Below the pieces are notes generated by a model. The model was not told the origin of the DNA. It searched no databases and worked only from the letters and a program-made list of their open reading frames with translations. From Haemonchus contortus (taxonomy: Eukaryota; Nematoda; Chromadorea; Rhabditida; Trichostrongylidae): a DNA stretch of 64,000 nt. A program made the translations under genes and the position numbers. Where the stretch lies: assembly GCA_000469685.2 (NCBI GenBank), contig LS997563.1, forward strand, positions 38,356,468 to 38,420,467. The letters run 5' to 3'. Shown here in pieces: positions 56,906 to 64,000 of the stretch (position 1 is the stretch's first letter; every line of letters starts with the position of its first letter).

Positions 56906-59525
56906 AGTTCTTCCACTGATATGAAAGTCCTGCCAATGAAAGAGAGTTGAATTCAATCTTCGTCTTTGCCCTTGAATTACTTACTGATCGTACTGCTTTT
57001 GCACAGCCCAGAAAAAATTTCAACTTCGCTCGATATAAGCATTCCTTGCAATATATCAATTCAGCGTACGAAAGTAAGGTCTTGTGTCTGTGGTATAATT
57101 TATCAGTTACAATGAACCCAGGTCTCGATGAAATCGTTTTTCAGAGGCCTGAAATTTATCAGTTTTAATGACCACACAGGTTTCGATGGAATCGTTTCCT
57201 TCCGAGGCTGAATATGTTTAAAGTTCGAAACCTGAATTCTACACAAACGAGTGTCCAATTAATCCTAGCCATAATGTCAATACAACGGCAAAAACCCTGA
57301 TATAAAAAGGCTCATATTCGCGATTGGGACGGGACTTCATAAAAAACACTTAATCGACTCTACATGAATCCTAGCATTGTAGTATTTAAATGTATGGTTG
57401 CCCTTTTGAAGCCCCAAACGAAATGATATGAAATGATTTTAGCCCTCAGGCTCTAACGAAAGTGACAAGACCGAAATTTCAGCCAAATTAAGAGGGCAAA
57501 CATCTTAAGTGAGGCTTCACAAGGACTCCAAGCACTTCAAGGCACAGTTCACGATAATTTCAGGGTATCCGGTTTTTTGACGAAAAATGATAGGTACGGC
57601 CTACAGTAGTACAATGTAAAAGCAAAAAACGCGAAAAACGATGAATAAAAAGAAATACAAAGCTTCAAAAAAAGAAGAGAATAGGGTAGTTGGACGTGTT
57701 ACACGGCGAAAAACGGCTGTTAAGGGAATTTTCGATCCAGTACCCGAATGCGACGTAATGTCTGCAATTGCACACAACACGCCCAAACAGCTGACGGCTT
57801 CTTCGTTAATATTATTTATTCTACTGCTGATATTAAGCTGAATTATTGTGCAGAATCAATTCGGCGGGACGTTGAGAAAAATTCATTGGAACAGAATAGA
57901 GGCAAAATAATAGTCAAATAGTAGGAATATAGCCGAATACTATTACCAGTAGGAGGCGGTCGATTAGCTTATTGATTTTTCACTAATGGTGCTCCAATGC
58001 GAAAGTAGTGAACGTCAATTAGATTTCGTGGTCAGCCTAGCAAGGAGCAGAGGCTGACCGTGCTTCACTCTCCGGCCCCTTATTGTACCCTATCCAAAAC
58101 GTTCTTCGGCTTCATTCCGGCAAATATGGTATCAGAGGGGGCCCCGAATTCATACCATGTGCAAATCTCCGGAACCATTTTTATCGTGAAGCGTGCCTTT
58201 AAGCATTCTGGATCTCTGAAAAATGATCGTCCACAGCTATGACCTTCTGCTTAATGAGCTTTGAATTAACAGCCCAGTGTGAGTTGTCTTACTTCCTACC
58301 CTCAGTCATAAACTTCTTTCGTGCTTTTAAGCCGTAGAAGTAGAAGTTTCTCGATGTTCTGGAAATCTCTGAAGTCTACCCGAACTGCTAAGGTAAAGCA
58401 GAGATCTGGTCTTGAACTGGAAACTCGTCCAGGTTTTTGAAAAGGTGAACACGTCGGAACGTTAGGCTGTCGTAATTAATATTATTAATGAATGAATGAA
58501 CCGACTAAAAACTTTGTAAGACACAGGTCTATAAATATCTTACAGCGGTCACAGTTAGAAAAAAGCTGCAGACTGCTTCGTTCCTTTTTTCTACTTTTTT
58601 GGCATAGTACCCATGGGATTTCAAGATCGGTAGAACCTCTTCTTCTGACATTCAAGCAAAGAGCTGTTTTTTATGGATGTTTACAGCAACACGCAGAATA
58701 TTCATCGAGCTAGAGTTACTTCTTAATTTACAAAAATAATAAGAACGACTCAAACGAAGTGCAGTAACCGGTGAATAAGTTCATGACAAAAAATCCAATT
58801 ACTGGAATAAAGTCATCCAAAACTACTAAATATCGCATCCGAACAAGGATTTTTCCTGGACTAAGGTCGCCAGCGATGAATACACTAAACTTTCCGAATT
58901 CGCCAGAGGTTTCATAATTGAACAGAAATTATTTGGAGGAAGGGAGCTTTTCCCTTGCTCCCATTGTTCACCCTTTGCCCGTTTCCTTTGATTTCCAGAT
59001 CCTTTTTCGTTTGGTATTCACTAACAGGATAGAAGATTCCACATAGAACTTCTTATTGAGAGCGTTTTGGCAGAAATTCTCTAACTTTTCAAAGTTGCGA
59101 AGCTTTTTCACATTGACATGAGTCCCGCTCAATATTGCGGAACACGACATAAACGGCTGCCTTCGCTATATGTCATTTTTTGTGTTATTTCGATTCGTAA
59201 GCGATCCTTGGTTGAAGATCATTCATTTCCAATTCCTCTATTGGGGAAGTAGACGAATTCATAGTAGTCAAACAGGTTGGCTTCTACACTGGGTTATTGG
59301 TTACCGTAGTCGCTTTGCAGAAGTTTTCGTGGAATTCCGCACACTTCGAAACGTTCTATGGCTTCTGAAAAAGCAAAAGTTGCACCCAAACGTAAAACCT
59401 CTTAAAAGGCAATTCTGCCGGCGAATCTTCAACCTTCCTACGAACCGCCTCTATTTCCATCACATCATCTACGTTCGATGCTCAAAAGCTAGGTTATCAC
59501 AACATCACATAGTTCTGTAGGTTCG
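56906..59525. other. No gene confirmed
   Basis: Apart from the small tail-anchored-like frame at 57641-57841, frames such as 59170-59520 (116 codons) show no domain. A weak repeat of 'ggaaactcgtccagg' lies near 58422. Confidence 0.3.
57641..57841 (+). CDS. Possible small tail-anchored protein
   Basis: 66 codons from ATG: a very basic N-terminus (NKKKYKASKKEENRVVGRVT), a middle segment, and a C-terminal hydrophobic stretch SSLILFILLLILS reaching the stop. This is the architecture of a tail-anchored membrane protein. No homologue is recognised and there are no splice or polyadenylation signals to support it. An antisense frame also covers it. Confidence 0.3.
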   Translation: MNKKKYKASKKEENRVVGRVTRRKTAVKGIFDPVPECDVMSAIAHNTPKQLTASSLILFILLLILS

Positions 59526-59714
59526 ATGACCGGTTCCGCTTCATACGCTGAAGAGCAGAATCCAAAAATCTTTGAGGAAGGTGAGTTTTTCGTGGTGAAC
59601 GAGCTGGAAAGTGGTCACCGGAGAATGGATTACCTGCTTAGATCTGCTTGCAGTTGTTTATCATCTTTGTTTGAAGTTGTGGAGAAATCTGCAGTCGCAA
59701 CGAGCAAGATTTAA
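59526..59714 (+). CDS. Possible DDHD-phospholipase-like fragment
   Basis: 62 codons containing GEFFVVNELESGHRRMDYLL. The string 'ELxxGHRRMDYLLR' resembles the C-terminal part of DDHD-domain phospholipases (normally ..L..HRIDY.LQE). The following residues do not keep the expected 'YW..L.SH..YW' pattern. A donor-like 'gtgagt' occurs inside the frame (59580). It may be a decayed fragment, or the similarity may be chance. Confidence 0.25.
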   Translation: MTGSASYAEEQNPKIFEEGEFFVVNELESGHRRMDYLLRSACSCLSSLFEVVEKSAVATSKI

Positions 59715-59849
59715 AGGGTTAGAGCCTAATATGGGCATGGACCACTGCTCAAGTTCCTTCGACCCGGTCGTATAGATCGGATAGGTTACCATTGTTTCGG
59801 GGCGAAAGAAGATATTCCGGTGGGTGGGGACCGAGGAGATAATAGGATG

Positions 59850-60146
59850 AAGATTTATTTTATTTATTTATTTAACGGACATGCTGTGAACATGCGAAAT
59901 GAGGAAAATAACATGGCTATGGAAAAGGAATTAAAACAAACAATAAGATCTTATAATGAACTCAACTAAGTGAAATAAACTTGTCAATGAATTTCTTGAA
60001 AGTACAATCATTCCTAAGGATGAAATTACGACGTAAAAGCGAATTGTAGCTGGATCTAATTCTGTTACGGAAAAACTGCGCTTTAATTTGAGTTCTTGCT
60101 TGCATGGTTGAAATCTTAGCGGAGGAATATTCACCTATTTCTGAGG
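59850..60146 (-). mobile_element. 5'-truncated CR1-like LINE, 3' end only
   Basis: The minus-strand frame QARTQIKAQFFRNRIRSSYN followed by 'FKKFIDKFI' and stop looks like a LINE C-terminus. The 3' end is a (tttatttatt) tail at 59857-59872, as in the larger LINE. The 5' side is cut off where a MITE fragment begins, as is usual for incomplete LINE insertions. Confidence 0.7.
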
Positions 60147-60235
60147 CTAGAGCTGTAATAACGGCGAATGAGTGGTCCGCGACAGCCGCGTGCGGCGAAT
60201 CGATTACCCAAAATCATTCCTAATGCCCGTCTACC
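60147..60235 (-). mobile_element. Truncated copy of the 258-bp MITE
   Basis: Reverse-orientation match to the first 88 bp of 33732-33989: 'cggcgaatgagtggtccgcg', 'cgattacccaaaatcattcc', ending 'taatgcccgtctacc'. Joined directly to the LINE fragment. The reading frame happens to stay open across the junction on the minus strand. Confidence 0.8.
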
Positions 60236-60239
60236 TAAC

Positions 60240-60925
60240 TGTGGAACTAAAAAATCATCAGAAAGGCAGGAAAAGTGTGTATAGGATTCACGACAATACT
60301 AGAAAATTCTTTATTTGACAGACGTCTAGGAGTCTACGACTTTTTCAATTTTTTATATCTAAAAATTATCCAGCCTGCGTCGTAAAAAGGGACGATATAG
60401 AAAAAAATGATAAATAATTGTCAAAGGTAATGTCTGCAGGTATTCAAGCAATGTAGACCTACTCACGTATTTACATAAAGAAACTGTGAACTCTCACAAA
60501 AAGTCGACAACTCCTGCAAAAAAAATGGTAGGGGAACGCCCTGTGATGTAAAAGAGAAGTGAAGTGTTACTCCTATATAAACAGCTCAAATCTCTAAACA
60601 ACTTAACAAACAAGTGCTCCATCGGCTCAAACATTTTCATTTTCCTGTCGCTTCTCCGGTGACCCGTGCCAACCAGGCCACTCTTGATGCAATTGACTTT
60701 TTCCTGCGTTTTCCTATTCGACTTTCTGTTTCCTCTTCTTGCTTGTTTACGTGACATATATTATCCCAAACGACGTCATGCATTCTTCCACCTCTGCAGA
60801 TTTCCTTCCACGAACTGATCTCTTCTACCCGATCTCTATTGCAGCAGCAGTTGATATGGAGCTTTTCGACCGTTGCATGTTTTTCCAGAAACTAACACTG
60901 GATACTATTTCTTTTCGATTTCCAG
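60240..60925. other. Upstream region of the TIP30-like gene
   Basis: No promoter element can be named. An in-frame ATG at 60739 would add 63 codons to the next gene, but a polypyrimidine tract and AG (60905-60925) just before the conserved start argue that this is an intron or outron. Confidence 0.4.
60905..60925 (+). promoter_or_regulatory. Probable trans-splice (spliced leader) acceptor
   Basis: 'ctatttcttttcgatttccag' ends two bases before the ATG of the TIP30-like gene. A strong acceptor with no plausible upstream exon is the usual sign of SL1 addition in nematodes. It could instead be a cis-spliced 5' exon. Confidence 0.6.
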
Positions 60926-60927
60926 AA

Positions 60928-63126
60928 ATGTCAAAGAGTGCCTTCGTGATAGGGGCAACTGGAGCTGTTGGTCGGCAACTTGTCGAAGCACTCATTGCAT
61001 GCAACCAATTCAAAAGGATCGTACTCATCGGCAGAAGGCGGATCCCACTGAACTGTGACGTTATAGTAAGTTTGCCTTAGCCCTTCTTCAACGTTTCTTC
61101 GAGCAGTCGGAGACAGCAGACTGTCTAATTTCGTTCTGGGTAGAGTGAAGTGACTCTCATCTGTACCTGCAACTTGCTAGTTTTCATGAGAGTATTTCAT
61201 ATTTTCGGGTTGGTTGGAATCTTCAAAAAGTCTTGAAATCAGTAATGAATTACGGTAGTTACAGGAACAAGCAGTTGTCGATTTCGATGCCATTGAAAAC
61301 CATCCTGATCTCTTCAAAAATATTGACGTGGGATTTTGTGCTTTTGGTACAACATATGCGAAATCAGCCATGGGTCTTTCACCAATAATTTCCGATGTTC
61401 AGGTAATAATAATTATTATAGTAGTAGATAATAATAGCAATAATAATAATATCGCCATTATCGATATAATGGGAGAAGGGGTATCGGTAGTGATAAAGGA
61501 CTTAAATTGACCCCGCTGTATACCGTTCAGGATGTTTCGCAAATTCGTTTTGATCAAACTGTCGTGCATTTGATATAACTATTCAACGACGAAGCATATT
61601 CCTTTTTTAAAAACTGCAACAAGTGACGATATAGCCTTATCTTACTCACTGATGTTCTCTTTTTCAGACAGAGTTGTACAAAGTAGATCACGACTATGTT
61701 GTAAACACTGCAAAAGTCGCTAGAGCTCAAGGTATGTCGGATTTATCGGATTGGTTGAGCATTTCGTCTTCCTAAAGTATCAAACAGTTAATAACAGTTC
61801 TCTGCCAGGTGTCAAGGAATTCATTTTGGTCTCAGCCTTGGGAGCAAGCGAACACTCATGGCTACTGTATTTCAGAACAAAAGTAAGTTAAAACTTGTAG
61901 TGCAATTCCTAGACAAAATGTTGTTTCGCAATTTTAGTAAATTTTGTTGAAATTTTAGGGTGCTGTTGAACGAGACATAGCTAAATTGAATTTTGATAAA
62001 TTTGTCATTGCACGGCCTGGAATGTTTGAAACGGTTAGAGAAGGTTAGTCTACTACTTGCCCCTTTCAAGTGATACTTTTTACTTGTGTGTTTACTTGTT
62101 TGTTTCTATCCTGAATATATATTTATTTACTAAAGAACCATGTGCTTAGTGGGCGATACACCTAGGCTTGGAGGCTGAAGAGGGGTTACACAGCTACGAT
62201 AAAAGAATCAGCTCCACCAGTTCTTTTTGTTTTCTTGACACCCTCCCCCTCTCCTCAAAAACCCTTTGGAAAATTTATAAAAAACGCCTAGAAAGGTTCA
62301 GTTGGTGCACAAATAATCACGAGGTTCTTTCTTTCTAAGGTTCTCTCCTTCATGTGCCCTCAAGTAAAACTTGGTTACTGGTTTAGTTACTCATCGTGAT
62401 CCTAGCTGGTTCCTAGGTTAAGCAATCGAAAGCAATCGATATACTATCCAGGCTATTGATTTTTCATTCAATTTATTTCTGTAAAGATATTCTTATTGTA
62501 ACCTGTTTCAGAAAGTCGCCCTATGGAGTCATTTGTAAGATTGCTTGTCCAACCATTGAAACTAGTCACTAATGCGTTCTCGATTCCTGCCACCGACGTT
62601 GCAAAGGTATTAATCGAAATACAGTCCTTTATGTTCATTTAGATAGATAGAAAATATGTGATTCGCCTTCAATCGTTAGACAATTTAATGGCTACCTTGC
62701 TCTCTTGATGGTCCAAAGTCCGTCTGTCCAAAAGTTGATGTTTTTTCTAAAACAGTTCGTTAAACATTGGACGATAAATCGTTGAACACTGGTCACCACA
62801 ACATGAAGGCTGTCAGCTCCCAAAATCACCAGCCTTCTATTTAATAAAGGGAATTGAAGATATCCGAGACAAATTGGATTCTTCAGGCTATGGTTGTCGC
62901 AGCTTGCTCCACTGACCTGGAAGGCGTCGTAATTTGGGAGAATGCGACGTTATTCGAGAAGAAAGAATTATTCGATGATTTCTGTAGGAAAGACGACATA
63001 GTTCAACAAACAAAGGAGGACGACATGATGGGTAATGGGTGCACTTATAAAGGGCATCTGCAAAATGGCACGGTTGGATATCTTGCAAAGGAGACGGCTA
63101 ACGGCGTTGTCCGAGGAAGGAGGTAG
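60928..63126 (+). CDS. HTATIP2: HTATIP2/TIP30-like NAD(P)-binding oxidoreductase
   Basis: Seven exons: 60928-61065, 61265-61402, 61668-61731, 61809-61882, 61959-62043, 62512-62606 and 62887-63126. They total 834 bases (277 residues plus TAG) with every phase matching. TIP30 proteins are atypical short-chain dehydrogenases. The human protein binds NADPH and is linked to nuclear import and tumour suppression. Here the Rossmann motif is near residues 8-14 (GATGAVG), then GRRRIP, 'VVDFDAIENHPDLF', 'DVGFCAFGTTYAKSAMG', 'VDHDYVVNTAKVARAQGVKE', 'FILVSALGAS', the catalytic-type YFRTK (YxxxK), 'FVIARPGMFE', and 'AACSTDLEGVVIWENATLFE'. Introns use gtaag/gtatg donors and tttcag/tttag acceptors. At 277 residues it exceeds the human 242, with an acidic and then Gly-rich C-terminal tail not seen in the family. 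An AATAAA lies at 63447-63452. Confidence 0.93.
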
Positions 63127-63446
63127 TAAAGGAAGGATATGAACCTAATTTTTCGCATATTGTATCTCTTATAACGCATTACCTACTCGTTTGTATGGGA
63201 TCGTAGGCAATGCGGCAAGTATTACGTTAATTGGCACGACTTATCGTGCCCACTGCCTTCGAGTTTTGATTATGTTTCATTGAGTTGTTCGTTGTTAATC
63301 AGGTTCCTCTTCATGTTTGTCCCTTTCGTGGTCTCCGTAACTTCAGATAGTGCGTTCAACGGTATACACGAATTTCACTTCCATTAAATTGCACTCGCAG
63401 AATATGCCATTTTTGTTTATTGTTCCATGATATGGTATGTTTCTCT

Positions 63447-63452
63447 AATAAA
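63447..63452 (+). terminator. Polyadenylation signal AATAAA
   Basis: Canonical hexamer about 320 bases after the TIP30-like stop. It is the first clear one on the plus strand. Confidence 0.6.
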
Positions 63453-64000
63453 CTGGTGACGATAGACGTGAATGTTACATACGGCACAGTTATTTTCAAT
63501 GATTATACAAATGCCACAACTTTCTTTCCCATTAGTGCTTTCAAGGGATAACGGATAATGCGGTTATCGTTATCGTTATCGTAACTCGCAGATGAAGTGG
63601 ATAGGACTGAATAATGATTTTAGCCCTCCTGGGATTGATCCCTGATACATCGTATAGTCGCCTATGGCTACTAGCTAATCCACCACATTACATATACCAG
63701 ATAGCATTTAAAGTCCGTTATGCGAACTTGTGATAGAAAACCGAATACGATGCGCTCATCGAGGAGGAGTGATTTGTAGGTTTTGTTCCATGGAGAATTA
63801 ATAGATCGATCGGTGAGGGCAGAAATCATTCTCGCAACTACGAATAAAACTGTCCGACCAGCAAAGCAGCACAAAGTCAGACGACATAGCTTTCCCAGCT
63901 CTAGTAACCCTCTCTTCGAATTCGAAATGGCCCTGTTGTTGAGTGTGTTGTGGAAATGGTTTCAGGTACCTCTTCGTCTCTGATAGGTTCTTCTATAAAC
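63453..64000. other. No gene confirmed at right edge
   Basis: A plus-strand frame (63783-63983) contains a late Met followed by a hydrophobic stretch (MALLLSVLWKWFQ) and then a donor-like 'cag|gtacct' at 63966. It could be the first exon of a gene continuing to the right. Too short to call. Confidence 0.25.

Overview
The window looks like a gene-sparse, transposon-rich piece of a nematode chromosome, most likely from a strongylid such as a hookworm. This is an inference from three things: splice acceptors of the TTTTCAG/TTTTTAG type, a 46-nt intron, and a probable spliced-leader acceptor two bases before the start codon of the best gene. There are no bacterial-style operons, rRNA or free-standing tRNA genes. 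No CRISPR or other prokaryotic system is present.

Layout. Positions 1-2145 hold a 127-bp satellite array (about 481-1655) and GC-rich hairpins. A dead mariner element (2146-3027, TA duplication) and a foldback MITE (3355-3613, 10-bp target duplication) follow. From about 4.8 to 18.6 kb, on the minus strand, lies a partial multi-exon gene built from phase-compatible exons with good splice sites. I could not name its product. One intron carries a broken CR1-like LINE (about 6530-9460) in the same orientation as the gene, next to an antisense SINE. Just upstream on the minus strand are a WD40-like exon (19211-19366) and the 3' end of another alpha-helical-looking gene (19836-20264). Several of these exons read through only if single-base length changes in short homopolym-type runs are assumed. 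That suggests either assembly indels or young gene decay.

From about 22 to 57 kb the sequence is dominated by one tRNA-derived SINE family, with about 20 copies in both orientations. The best copy (45210-45515) has an A box, a B box, a T-rich pyrimidine tail and a 13-bp target duplication. Mixed in are a 490-bp MITE with a TAA duplication and a tRNA-like centre (32765-33254), a 258-bp MITE with a 9-bp duplication (33732-33989) and its relatives, and an old tandem duplication of about 1.6 kb (45.7-48.9 kb). Isolated splice-bounded exons of unidentified genes also occur here.

The right end holds the clearest gene. It is a seven-exon plus-strand homologue of HTATIP2/TIP30 (60928-63126), an NAD(P)-binding short-chain dehydrogenase-like protein with a GxxGxxG motif and a YxxxK motif. 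All splice phases agree over 277 codons.

No obviously new biological system was found. The observations most worth following are the SINE family, the tRNA-like core of the 490-bp MITE, the higher-order satellite, the unidentified minus-strand gene with its apparent frameshifts, and the Penelope-like hammerhead-type core in the duplicated block.
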